Below are positions 1-8,232 of a DNA stretch of 64,000 nucleotides, in pieces. Position 1 is the stretch's first letter. Every line of letters starts with the position of its first letter. The notes beneath the pieces were generated by a model. That model saw only the letters and a list, made by a program, of their open reading frames with translations. It ran no database searches and was not told where the DNA came from. Origin of the DNA: Bradyrhizobium aeschynomenes (GTDB lineage Bacteria; Pseudomonadota; Alphaproteobacteria; Rhizobiales; Xanthobacteraceae); the NCBI RefSeq assembly GCF_013178945.1, contig NZ_JABFDM010000006.1, positions 310,001 to 374,000 on the forward strand, written 5' to 3'. Position numbers and translations under genes: made by a program.

Positions 1-677
1 CCTCTAACCCGGCGTCCTACGGGGCAACGACCGGGAACCGGGCCGCCGCCGCCGCCAAGACGGCCGCCAAAAAGACCTCCAAGCCGGCAACGACCAAGGC
101 CGCGAAGAAGACCACCGCAAAGGCCGGAAACGCCGCCGGCAAGTCCGTGGTCGCCAAGTCGGCTCCCGTAACGGCCAAAGCCGCCAAGCCCGTCGCGACC
201 GCTTCGGCTGGAACCGGGCTTGCCGAAGGTGCCAAGGCTCCTGCCTTCAAGCTGCCCCGCGACGGCGGTGGAACCGCTTCGCTCGCCGACTACGCCGGCA
301 AAAAGCTCGTGCTGTTCTTCTATCCCAAGGCCAATACGCCCGGCTGCACCAAGGAGGCGATCGACTTCACCCGACTGTCGAAGGATTTCGCCGCCGCCGG
401 CACCGCCGTGCTCGGCGTGTCGGCCGATTCGGTCAAGGCGCAGGACAATTTCCGCGACAAGCACGAGCTCGCGGTGCCGCTGATCTCGGACGAGACGCAC
501 GAGATGCTCGAGGCCTACGGCGCCTGGGGCGAGAAGTCGCTCTATGGCCGCAAGTTTCTCGGCATCATCCGGAGCACGGTGCTGATCGGCCCCGACGGCC
601 GCGTCGCCAAGGTGTGGCGCAACGTCAAGGTCGATGGCCATGCCGACGTCGTGCTGGCAGCCGCGCGCGACCTGTAG
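1..677 (+). CDS. bcp: Bcp-type peroxiredoxin with Lys/Ala-rich N-terminal tail (5' partial)
   Basis: Thiol peroxidase of the AhpC/TSA superfamily, Bcp (PrxQ) branch, reducing hydroperoxides in the cytoplasm. The peroxidatic Cys lies in FFYPKANTPGCTKEAIDF, which matches the family's PxxxTPGC signature. The position five residues later, where E. coli Bcp has its resolving Cys, is Ile, so this is a 1-Cys form or it resolves elsewhere. The frame is open to the first base of the window with no ATG. Its codons 3-230 encode a low-complexity stretch of Ala, Lys and Thr resembling histone-H1 or HU tails. A GTG at 147 could start a shorter protein, but the tail continues across it unchanged, so the true start is probably outside the window. 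The peroxiredoxin domain itself begins near 220. Confidence 0.85.
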   Translation, partial: SNPASYGATTGNRAAAAAKTAAKKTSKPATTKAAKKTTAKAGNAAGKSVVAKSAPVTAKAAKPVATASAGTGLAEGAKAPAFKLPRDGGGTASLADYAGKKLVLFFYPKANTPGCTKEAIDFTRLSKDFAAAGTAVLGVSADSVKAQDNFRDKHELAVPLISDETHEMLEAYGAWGEKSLYGRKFLGIIRSTVLIGPDGRVAKVWRNVKVDGHADVVLAAARDL

Positions 678-783
678 AACCAGGCGATGGGGCGTTGGGG
701 GAAAATTAACCATGCAGGGGTCAAATCCCTCCCGTAAATGACGCCGCTGGACGTAACGAGCTCCAGCCGGCGCGGGAGTGCCG

Positions 784-2154
784 ATGTCGCATCGTTCCGG
801 CCATCACGCCGAATATCCCCAGCACCATCCTCATGACCGCGGGCACGCCCATTCCCATCGGCGCGCTCCGGCCAGCCATCCGGCACCCGCTGCGGCATCG
901 GCCGCCTCGCAGAGCGACTACACGCTGGTGCATGCGGGCAAGCAGGTGCGAATCGGCCCGGTCGTATTCTGGATCGTTGTCGGCACCGTCAGCCTGCTCG
1001 GCGCGTGGTCGGCCGCGACAGCCACCTATTTCGCGTTTCGCGACGACGTGCTGACGCGCCTGATCGCGCGCCAGGCCGAGATGCAATACGCCTACGAGGA
1101 CCGCATCGCCGAACTGCGTGCCAAGGTCGACCGGGCCACCAGCCGCCAGCTGCTCGACCAGGAGCAGTTCGACCAGAAGCTCGACCAGATCCTCAAGCGC
1201 CAGACTGCGCTGGAGGGCCGCGCCACCGCGCTCGGCAGCATGCCCGACATCACCGGCTCGATCCGCGCGCCGGCGCGGGCGCCGGTCGCGATCGAGCCGC
1301 CATCGGCGCCGTCGACGCCCAAACCGTCGCCGATCAGCGACACCGTGATCTTCACCGCGCCGCCGGACCGCGAGGCACGCCTCGAATCGCGCAGCCCGGT
1401 GATGGCCAATGTGCAGCCGAGCCAGGCCACCAAGCTCGCAGGCGTCGACAACGTGCTGACGCGGCTGACACGTTCGCTCGACCAGGTCGAGGCGCGCCAG
1501 ATCGCGATGCTGTCCTCCGCCGAGGAGACGCTGGAATCGAAGCTGCGCCGAATGCGCGGCGTGATCACCGATCTCGGCCTCGACATGGGCCATCTCGAAG
1601 CGGCCGCGCCGAAGGGCGGCATGGGTGGCCCGTTCGTGCCGGTCAAGCTCGGCGCCGAGTCCGGCCCGTTCGAGCGCCAACTCTACCGCATCAGCATCAC
1701 CCGCGCGCAGGTCGAGAAGATGAACCGCACGCTGGCGCTGGTGCCCTATCGCAAGCCGGTCATCGGCGAGGTCGAGTTCACCTCGGGTTTCGGCGTGCGC
1801 TCCGATCCCTTCCTCGGCCGTCCCGCCATGCACACCGGCCTCGATTTCCGCGCCGCGACCGGCGATCCCGTCCGCGTCACCGCCAACGGCAAGGTGGTCA
1901 ACGCCGGCTGGGCCGGCGGCTATGGCCGCATGGTCGAGGTCGACCATGGCAACGGCCTTTCCACACGCTATGGCCATCTGTCCGAGATCAACGTCAAGAT
2001 CGGCCAGCAGGTGAAGATTGGCGACATTATCGGCGAGGTCGGCTCGACCGGCCGCTCCACCGGTCCGCACCTGCACTACGAGACCCGCATCGACGGCGAA
2101 GCCGTCGACCCGCAGAAATTCCTGCGCGCGGGCGTACGGTTGAGCGCAGGCTAG
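784..2154 (+). CDS. M23 family (LytM) membrane-anchored metallopeptidase
   Basis: A predicted peptidoglycan endopeptidase or amidase activator facing the periplasm. The N-terminus is His-rich (about residues 4-30). One transmembrane segment follows at about residues 60-85 (VVFWIVVGTVSLLGAWSA), then a long helical, coiled-coil-prone region, and then a C-terminal M23 domain at about residues 330-450. The zinc-site motifs are present: HTGLDF supplies His and Asp, and HLHYE supplies the third ligand, so the enzyme should be catalytically competent, unlike degenerate EnvC/NlpD types. I chose the ATG at 784 because a GGGAG lies five bases upstream; the GTG at 778 overlaps that Shine-Dalgarno sequence. 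The gene stands about 100 bp after bcp in the same direction. Confidence 0.88.
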   Translation: MSHRSGHHAEYPQHHPHDRGHAHSHRRAPASHPAPAAASAASQSDYTLVHAGKQVRIGPVVFWIVVGTVSLLGAWSAATATYFAFRDDVLTRLIARQAEMQYAYEDRIAELRAKVDRATSRQLLDQEQFDQKLDQILKRQTALEGRATALGSMPDITGSIRAPARAPVAIEPPSAPSTPKPSPISDTVIFTAPPDREARLESRSPVMANVQPSQATKLAGVDNVLTRLTRSLDQVEARQIAMLSSAEETLESKLRRMRGVITDLGLDMGHLEAAAPKGGMGGPFVPVKLGAESGPFERQLYRISITRAQVEKMNRTLALVPYRKPVIGEVEFTSGFGVRSDPFLGRPAMHTGLDFRAATGDPVRVTANGKVVNAGWAGGYGRMVEVDHGNGLSTRYGHLSEINVKIGQQVKIGDIIGEVGSTGRSTGPHLHYETRIDGEAVDPQKFLRAGVRLSAG

Positions 2155-2255
2155 AGACCTCGTCCAGATACGAGGGAGTCGCGCGACGGCGTTGCGCGAT
2201 CGCAATTGGTGCCGCTCCGCAGTTATGCTAATCATGCTGCGGGGATTTCGGGACC

Positions 2256-2654
2256 GTGCGTCGCCTTTCATCACACAGGACACATCTGACGGGCGTCGTC
2301 GCCTGTGCGATGGCCTATGTGCTCGCGCTGCAGGTCACGCTCGCGGTGAGCCTGAACGCCTGGCTGCCGCCGAGCTTCGCCTTTGCTTTCGGCGAGATCT
2401 GCCATGAGCGGATCGACAGCGATCCCCGCCCGGCCGACCGCGCCGACACGTCGGAGGCGCCGACCACGGCGCCGGCGGCGCATTGTCCGCTCTGCGTCAC
2501 ACCCGCTTTCGCGTTGCTGCCGCCGCCCGACGCGCCTGCCGTCACGCTGCGGCCCGTGCTCGGCATTGCGTTCGAAGCGATCGCGCCCTTGCGGCTCGCG
2601 GTCGCCGAGGTCGACGCTGCCCACCGGGCGCGAGCGCCGCCTCTGCTCGCCTGA
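2256..2654 (+). CDS. DUF2946 family protein, small exported/membrane protein next to copper receptor
   Basis: 132 aa from a GTG start. Residues 10-35 form a hydrophobic segment (ACAMAYVLALQVTLAVSL) that acts as a signal anchor. A conserved HCPLC motif lies near residue 80, preceded by an acidic, Pro/Ala-rich linker; the CPxC-like pair and the overall layout are characteristic of DUF2946. Members of this family often sit beside copper-responsive or TonB-linked genes. Here the gene is immediately upstream of an OprC-type copper receptor in the same direction, 174 bp apart. I infer a role in handling copper in the envelope. The biochemical function of the family is not established. Confidence 0.65.
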   Translation: MRRLSSHRTHLTGVVACAMAYVLALQVTLAVSLNAWLPPSFAFAFGEICHERIDSDPRPADRADTSEAPTTAPAAHCPLCVTPAFALLPPPDAPAVTLRPVLGIAFEAIAPLRLAVAEVDAAHRARAPPLLA

Positions 2655-2828
2655 GCGGCGGTCGCCACTCTTTCCAGACACATCGCTGTGCCACATGCCG
2701 CCTCCGCTCTCGCGGAGCCGCAGCATGATGGCACGCATATCTCGGCATCATCGCCGGGCGCCGTCGGCGCGCGCCCGGCTCCCAATCTCCCGCGCAAAAT
2801 ATCTGCGCGACATCCTCCAGAGTTCTCC

Positions 2829-5120
2829 ATGTCGAACGTCCTGCCGGGCCCACAGCGGCCCACCTCCTCTGCACCTCCACGACCGGTGTCGTCCGCGCTG
2901 CTCGCGGCGACGGCCTTGCTCTGCTCCGCCGCAGCGCCGGCCGCCGCCGCGCGCCCCGCGGCGTTGCTGCCGACCGTCACCGTCGACCCCGCGCGTCCGC
3001 GCACGGCCAGGCCGCGGCCAGCGGTGAACCATCAGACCCACACACCGGCCACGCGCCCGGCCGAACCGGCCGCGCGCAAGGATACGGCGCCGGCCGCTGC
3101 GAGCCGCACGCTGCCGGCGCAGGCGGCCTTCGATCGGGGCCTGTCATCGAGCGACTCGGCAGGTCTCGTCGGCGATCTGCCGGGCGGCACGACGTGGGGC
3201 GCAGGCGGCGTCTCCAGCCTGCCGGCGATCAACGGCATGGGGGCCGACCGCCTGCAAGTCGCGATCAACTCGATGCTGATCTCGCCGGCGTGTCCCAACG
3301 AGATGAATCCGCCGCTGTCCTTCGTTAATCCGGCGATGATCGCGAAGATGCGCGCCTATCTCGGCATCGGTCCGGTGTCGGTCGGCGGCGACTACATCGG
3401 CAGCCGCATCGACGTCACCACCGCGCCGCCCGCCTTTGCGGCGACCGACGGCTGGATGGCGAGCACGCGGCTGTCCAGCTTCTTCCGCAGCAACGGCAAT
3501 GCCTATGGCGTCGATGCCACCGCCACCGTCGCCAATCGCGACACCAGCGTGACCTATGCCGGGGGCTGGGTGCGGTCGGGCAACTACAAGGCCGGCGACG
3601 GCACGACCGTGAAGTCGACGCTCTACGAGACGCAGAACCACGCCATCAGCATCTCCAGGCGGAGCTTCGGCAACCTGTTCACGTTCCAGGTCGGCGGCCA
3701 GTTCATTCCCTATCAGGGCTATGTGAACCAGTACATGGACATGGTCTACAATCGCGGCCTGTTCGCGAACGGCCGCTACGAAGGCACATTCGACTGGGGC
3801 TCGCTCGAGGCCTCGGCCTTCGTGCACCAGATCCGGCACACGATGGGCTTCATCGCGCCGGACAAGATCGCAACCATGCCGATGGACACCAAGGGCCTCG
3901 ACGGCGGCTATGCGATCAAGGCCACGGTCCCCCTGTCAGGCGCGGACCTGCTGCGCGTCGGCAACGAGCTCGCGATGAACCGGCTCGACGACTGGTGGAA
4001 TCCGGTGGCCGGCTCGATGATGATGGGCCCGAACAGCTTCATCAACATCAATGGCGGACAGCGCAACCGCGTCGGCACCTTCATCGAATGGGAGCGGCGC
4101 TGGGACCGGCAATGGACGTCGATCGTCGGCCTGCGCAACGACGTCGTCTGGATGAACACCGGCAATGTCGCCGGCTACAACGCGATGATGTACGGCGCCG
4201 ACGCGGCCGCCTTCAACGCGGCCGACCGGGCGCGGACCGACGTGCATCTCGACGGTTCGGCGCTGGTGCGCTACGAGCCAGACGCGATCAGCCAGTTCGA
4301 GCTCGGCTTCGCGCGCAAGACACGCTCGCCGAACCTGTATGAGCGCTACGCCTGGTCGACCAACACGATGGCGATGCAGATGATCGGCTGGTTCGGCGAC
4401 GGCAACGGCTATGTCGGCAATCTCGACCTCAAGCCGGAGAAGGCGCACACCGTGAGCTTCACAGCCGGCTGGCACGATCCGGCCGAGAGGCTCTGGGACA
4501 TCAAGATCACACCCTATGCCAGCTACGTGCAGGACTACATCGACGTCGACCGCTGCAAAACGGCGAGCTGCCTCGCCAGCAATCCCGCCAATCTGACGGC
4601 GAGCACCGGCTTCGTCTATCTGCAGTTCGCCAATCACGACGCGACGCTGTACGGCGTCAATGTCGAGGGGCGCCTGACGATCTGGGACGACCTGAGCTAC
4701 GGCCAAGGTCAGATTCGCGGCCTGATCGGATATGTCCGGGGGCGCCGCACCGACGGCGTCGATCTCTATCACATGATGCCGGTCAACGCGAAGCTGGCGC
4801 TCGACCATCATCTGGGCGGCTGGACCAATTCGGTCGAGCTGCAGCTCGTCGGAGCAAAGGACGTCGTCAGCCACGTCCGCAACGAGCTGACTACGCCGTC
4901 CTACGCGCTGGTCAACCTGCGCACCGGCTATCAATGGCAACATGTTCGGCTCGATCTCGGCGTCGACAACCTGTTCAACCGGACCTACTATCTGCCGCTC
5001 GGCGGCGCCGATCTGGTCGACTACAAGGTCGTATCGATGATGGGCTCATCGGCCGCCTACGGCTATTCCGTCAAAGGCCCGGGCCGGTCGCTGAATGCAC
5101 GGCTGAGCGTGAGCTTCTGA
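2829..5120 (+). CDS. oprC: TonB-dependent copper receptor, OprC/NosA type
   Basis: Outer-membrane 22-strand barrel with plug domain, 763 aa, for TonB-driven copper uptake. The start at 2829 gives a signal peptide (SSALLAATALLCSAAAPAAA). The plug carries the copper-receptor signature MGADRLQVAINSM, then ACPNEMNPPLSFVNPAM and SVGGDYIGSRI. Known OprC binds Cu through a CxxxM pair and an HxM pair; this protein has Cys155/Met159 and His337/Met339, with almost the same Cys-to-His spacing as OprC (182 against 180 residues). The C-terminus ends in Phe, as expected for barrel assembly. Other Met-rich patches (for example SMMMGPNSF) may help metal transfer. It follows the DUF2946 gene and is probably co-transcribed with it. 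An upstream in-frame ATG at 2688 would bury the signal peptide and is unlikely. Confidence 0.9.
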   Translation: MSNVLPGPQRPTSSAPPRPVSSALLAATALLCSAAAPAAAARPAALLPTVTVDPARPRTARPRPAVNHQTHTPATRPAEPAARKDTAPAAASRTLPAQAAFDRGLSSSDSAGLVGDLPGGTTWGAGGVSSLPAINGMGADRLQVAINSMLISPACPNEMNPPLSFVNPAMIAKMRAYLGIGPVSVGGDYIGSRIDVTTAPPAFAATDGWMASTRLSSFFRSNGNAYGVDATATVANRDTSVTYAGGWVRSGNYKAGDGTTVKSTLYETQNHAISISRRSFGNLFTFQVGGQFIPYQGYVNQYMDMVYNRGLFANGRYEGTFDWGSLEASAFVHQIRHTMGFIAPDKIATMPMDTKGLDGGYAIKATVPLSGADLLRVGNELAMNRLDDWWNPVAGSMMMGPNSFININGGQRNRVGTFIEWERRWDRQWTSIVGLRNDVVWMNTGNVAGYNAMMYGADAAAFNAADRARTDVHLDGSALVRYEPDAISQFELGFARKTRSPNLYERYAWSTNTMAMQMIGWFGDGNGYVGNLDLKPEKAHTVSFTAGWHDPAERLWDIKITPYASYVQDYIDVDRCKTASCLASNPANLTASTGFVYLQFANHDATLYGVNVEGRLTIWDDLSYGQGQIRGLIGYVRGRRTDGVDLYHMMPVNAKLALDHHLGGWTNSVELQLVGAKDVVSHVRNELTTPSYALVNLRTGYQWQHVRLDLGVDNLFNRTYYLPLGGADLVDYKVVSMMGSSAAYGYSVKGPGRSLNARLSVSF

Positions 5121-5125
5121 CGATC

Positions 5126-5161
5126 GCGCCGGCTCACGCCTCGGAAACCGTGGGCCGGCGC
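5126..5161. terminator. Hairpin between convergent oprC and metC
   Basis: GCGCCGGCTCACG (5126-5138) pairs with CGTGGGCCGGCGC (5149-5161) with one mismatch and a 10-nt loop. It sits in the 66-bp gap between two convergent genes, so it can end transcription from both sides. There is no clear U-run, so it is not a textbook intrinsic terminator. Confidence 0.5.
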
Positions 5162-5186
5162 ACGACAATAAGGAAATGCTGAGCTC

Positions 5187-6353
5187 TCAGGAGGCATCGA
5201 GCGCCGCGAGGAAGCGCGACAGGTCCTCCCACAGCTCGCCCGGTTCTTCGAGGCCGATGCTTAGCCGCACCAGGCCCTCCGCCGGATTCCAAGGCCGCAC
5301 GGTGCGATCCGCCGCGACATCCATCGGCGCGATCAGGCTGTGGGTGCCGCCCCAGGAGGCGCCGATCGCGAACAGGCTGAGATGACCGAGCGCCGGAGTG
5401 ATCCGCGCGGTGAACTCCGGCTTGATGACGAGGCTGAACACCGCGCTCGCGCCTTTGAAGTCGCGCAGAAACACCTCGTGACCGGGACAGGACGGCAGCG
5501 CCGGATGCAGCACGCGCGCAACCGCCGGCGCGTCCTGCAGCCGCTCGGCAAACTCGCGCGCAACACGGCCGCTGTGCGCCATGCGCACGCCCATGGTCTC
5601 GATGCCGCGCAGCGCCAGCGCCGCCTCGTCCGGCGACACGCCGATGCCGAGCACGCCCAGCACGTCCTTGAGCGCCTTGCGCAGGCCGAAATCATTCACC
5701 GTGATCGAGCCGAGCAGCAGGTCGGAATGACCGCCGACATACTTCGTCAGCGCCTCCACCGCGACGTCGACGCCATGCGCCAACGGCTTGAACAGCAGCG
5801 GGCTCGCCCAGGTGTTGTCGCACCCCGTAAGCACGCCCCTCGCCTGCGCCGCACGCGCGATCGCCGGAACGTCCTGCACCTCCATCGTGCCCGAGCCCGG
5901 CGACTCCAGCCAGATGAGCCTGGTGCTGGCGTCGATCAGATCGGCGATACCGCCGCCGATCAGCGGATCGTAGACGTCATGCGCGATGCCGCGCTCCGCG
6001 AGAAAACCGGCGCACAGGCTCCGCACCGGCGGATAGACGTGATCCGGGATCAGCACCTTGTCGCCGGGCTTGAGCACCGCGAGCATCGTGATCGCGACCG
6101 CGGCCTGCCCCGACGGCACCAGCATGGTGCGCGCGCCGCCGTGCAACGCCGTCAACTGCGCCTCCAGGGTGCGCGTCGTCGGCGTGCCGTGCAGGCCGTA
6201 GGTGTAGCCGTCGAGCCCACGCTCGGCGCGCCGCGCGAAATCCTGCGGATCATCATAGACGATCGTCGAGGCGCGATAGGTCGGGACCGCCAGCGACTTG
6301 AAGCCGTCCTGGGACACGGCAGGATGCTGAACGCAGCGGGTGAGATCGTGCAT
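5187..6353 (-). CDS. metC: Cystathionine beta-lyase / trans-sulfuration PLP enzyme
   Basis: 388 aa, fold-type I PLP enzyme of the Cys/Met metabolism family. It is predicted to cleave cystathionine to homocysteine, pyruvate and ammonia. The PLP lysine lies in EALTKYVGGHSD; the substrate/PLP region GLDGYTYGLHGTPTTRTLE and the C-terminal VRLSIGLEE are typical. The N-terminus (MHDLTRCVQHPAVSQDGF) matches alphaproteobacterial MetC, so I start at the ATG at 6353 and not at the longer frame reaching 6452. Discrimination from cystathionine gamma-synthase or gamma-lyase by sequence alone is imperfect. It is a single transcription unit, convergent with oprC. Confidence 0.85.
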   Translation of the reverse strand: MHDLTRCVQHPAVSQDGFKSLAVPTYRASTIVYDDPQDFARRAERGLDGYTYGLHGTPTTRTLEAQLTALHGGARTMLVPSGQAAVAITMLAVLKPGDKVLIPDHVYPPVRSLCAGFLAERGIAHDVYDPLIGGGIADLIDASTRLIWLESPGSGTMEVQDVPAIARAAQARGVLTGCDNTWASPLLFKPLAHGVDVAVEALTKYVGGHSDLLLGSITVNDFGLRKALKDVLGVLGIGVSPDEAALALRGIETMGVRMAHSGRVAREFAERLQDAPAVARVLHPALPSCPGHEVFLRDFKGASAVFSLVIKPEFTARITPALGHLSLFAIGASWGGTHSLIAPMDVAADRTVRPWNPAEGLVRLSIGLEEPGELWEDLSRFLAALDAS

Positions 6354-6423
6354 GAGACCCTCGTTTGGGAACGCTTGCAACCATCGTAGCGCAACCGAGC
6401 GAGCGGCGCGCTCACAACGTCTC

Positions 6424-6770
6424 AAGACCGGACCGCTGATCGAGGACGACATCTACGGCGACATCCGTTCTGGCGAGGACCGACCACGCCCGTTCGCCGC
6501 CCTCAGCGCGGAGGCCGACATCATCCTGTGCAGCTCGTTGTCGAAGACCATCGCGCCAGGTTATCGCATCGGCTGGCTCGCCGCCAATCGCCGCCACGAC
6601 CAGATCCTCGCGGCGAAGTTCGCGCTCTCACTGAGCTGAGCAGCATTGCCGCAGAAGGCGATGGCGGATTTCCTGAAGTCCGGCGGCTACGACGCTGCGG
6701 CGCATCCGCAAGGTGTTCGCCGACAACATCGACCGCATGCGCCGCACCGTCGAGCTGCAGCCATGACTGG
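6424..6770 (+). pseudogene. Remnant of a MocR-type (GntR/aminotransferase) regulator
   Basis: From about 6430 the + strand encodes IEDDIYGDIRSGEDRPRP, then ILCSSLSKTIAPGYRIGWLA. These are the PLP-binding (SLSKT) and following segments of the aminotransferase domain of MocR/PdxR-type regulators. A stop at 6637-6639 ends this frame. Recognisable continuation appears in another frame (AMADFLKSGGYD, 6658-6693) and then a third (LRRIRKVFADNIDRMRRTVE, about 6695-6755). The GntR HTH domain, the first half of the aminotransferase domain and the C-terminus are missing. It is a decayed fragment with at least two frame disruptions, lying in the 513-bp gap between metC and the LysM gene. Nothing else is seen in that gap. 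Confidence 0.75.
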
Positions 6771-6866
6771 GATGCGCGGATCGAGCGCAGCGTCGAGCCG
6801 GTCGGGGGAGCTGGCGGGCGGATGCTCGCGTAGCCCGCTGCGACCGCGCGCGCAGCAACTCGCCGC

Positions 6867-8111
6867 TCAGCGCTTCGCCGGCAGGACGAACACCTGGCCG
6901 GGATAGATCAGATCCGGACGGCGGATCTGCTCGCGGTTGGCGCGGTAGATGACGGCATAGCGCGTGCCCTCGCCGAGCAGACGGCGACTGATGTGCCACA
7001 GGCTGTCGCCGCGCGAGACGGTGATCGTCCTGGCGCCGCCACCGCGGCCGGGTGACGACGCCATGTCCTTGAGGTCGGCCGGCGATGCCGCCGCAAGCTG
7101 CGTGCGCGCGCCTGATACGCCGCCGTTCGCCTGCCCCTGGCCGGCGGCCGCAGGCAGCGCGGCCGTGGTCAGCGTCTCCGGCACGTTCAACGGCACCTCC
7201 GCGCGCGCCTGAACGGCGCCCGTCTTGGCGTCGACCTCGTCGAGCCGCAGCCGGTCCTTGCCGGCCCAGGCGGCATCCTTGATCACCACAGCGACACGCC
7301 CATCGGCCGTGGCCGTCGCCGTGCTGACGAGGCGGTCGTTGAGATAGATCCGCACGGTCGCCCCGGGTCGGGCGAGGCCGCTGACCCGCAGGTTGCCGTT
7401 CGGCTCGAAATCGACGGCCTCGACCGCGACGGCGAGCGGCGCCGATGCAGCCGGCTTCGACAGCACGCGCGTCGGCTGGTCCGGCGCGACCACCGCGACC
7501 GTGGGCGGCCGCTTGCCGGCCTCCACCACCACGGCCACGCTCTGCTTGGACGACATCTCCCGGCCATCGGGCAGCTTGGCCCGCAGTGTCAGCTCGAATG
7601 TTCCGGCGCGCAGTGGTGGCGGCACCATGGAGAACTGCCCCGCGCGGTCGGCCACCGCCTGCGCGTGGGGCTCGCCATTGCGCAACAGCTCGACGGTGGC
7701 GCCCGGCGCGGCCCGGCCGGCGACCACAGTCTCGCCTGTGGGCTCCACGCTGACCACGTCGAATGACGGCCCATCGCTCTCGGCCGCCGGCGGCACGACC
7801 GGTGCCAGCAGCGCAGCCAGACCGCTGGCCTGCTGCTGCGCGGTCGCGAGCGCGGAGGCGGCCTGGGTCGGAGCAGCCTTGTCGGCCGCGCCCGGCTCGA
7901 CCGCCGCAGCGCGCGGCGGAGCGGAGGGCGCTCCGGCCGACGGAGGACTCGGCGCGACGGCGCCATTCTGGCTCGCGGACGTCCACTCACGCGTGAAGAT
8001 CGGGAGGTCGAGACCGAGTCGCGACGCAACGACGACCCCAATTCCCGCGAACGCGAGCGCCGCAACGGCGCCTCCCGCCCAGATCAGTCGCCGGCCGCTT
8101 GCGGTGCTCAT
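6867..8111 (-). CDS. LysM domain-containing membrane-anchored protein
   Basis: 414 aa. An N-terminal signal anchor lies at about residues 9-32 (LIWAGGAVAALAFAGIGVVV). A Pro/Ala-rich periplasmic linker follows, then two Ig-like/beta-rich segments (each with a GATVELLRNGEP- or GATVRIYLNDRL-type core). A C-terminal LysM motif spans about residues 360-412 (ITVSRGDSLWHISRRLLGEG to IYPGQVFVLP). LysM binds peptidoglycan GlcNAc, so the protein probably tethers the inner membrane to the wall or serves a wall-associated complex. This architecture is common in Rhizobiales as 'LysM peptidoglycan-binding domain-containing protein'; no enzyme domain is visible. It is downstream of, and co-directional with, the LysR gene, 121 bp apart. 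Confidence 0.85.
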   Translation of the reverse strand: MSTASGRRLIWAGGAVAALAFAGIGVVVASRLGLDLPIFTREWTSASQNGAVAPSPPSAGAPSAPPRAAAVEPGAADKAAPTQAASALATAQQQASGLAALLAPVVPPAAESDGPSFDVVSVEPTGETVVAGRAAPGATVELLRNGEPHAQAVADRAGQFSMVPPPLRAGTFELTLRAKLPDGREMSSKQSVAVVVEAGKRPPTVAVVAPDQPTRVLSKPAASAPLAVAVEAVDFEPNGNLRVSGLARPGATVRIYLNDRLVSTATATADGRVAVVIKDAAWAGKDRLRLDEVDAKTGAVQARAEVPLNVPETLTTAALPAAAGQGQANGGVSGARTQLAAASPADLKDMASSPGRGGGARTITVSRGDSLWHISRRLLGEGTRYAVIYRANREQIRRPDLIYPGQVFVLPAKR

Positions 8112-8232
8112 CGATCGATCGGTCCCCGTTCATGGCGAACACGGAGACCACGGCTCCGTCGGCAGGAATCTCGATCCGCCTCATACCACCATGCGGGCCG
8201 AAAAGCCATCGCGGGCCGCCGCGGGGCCGAGG

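Noticed and set aside
721..2283. Long open frames antisense to known genes (also 10441-12009, 21769-24192, 26588-29047, 37746-39719, 41394-44072, 61239-63155)
   Set aside because: They mirror well-supported genes in the complementary frame of GC-rich DNA, have Arg/Asp/Gly/His-heavy compositions without domains, and lack ribosome sites.
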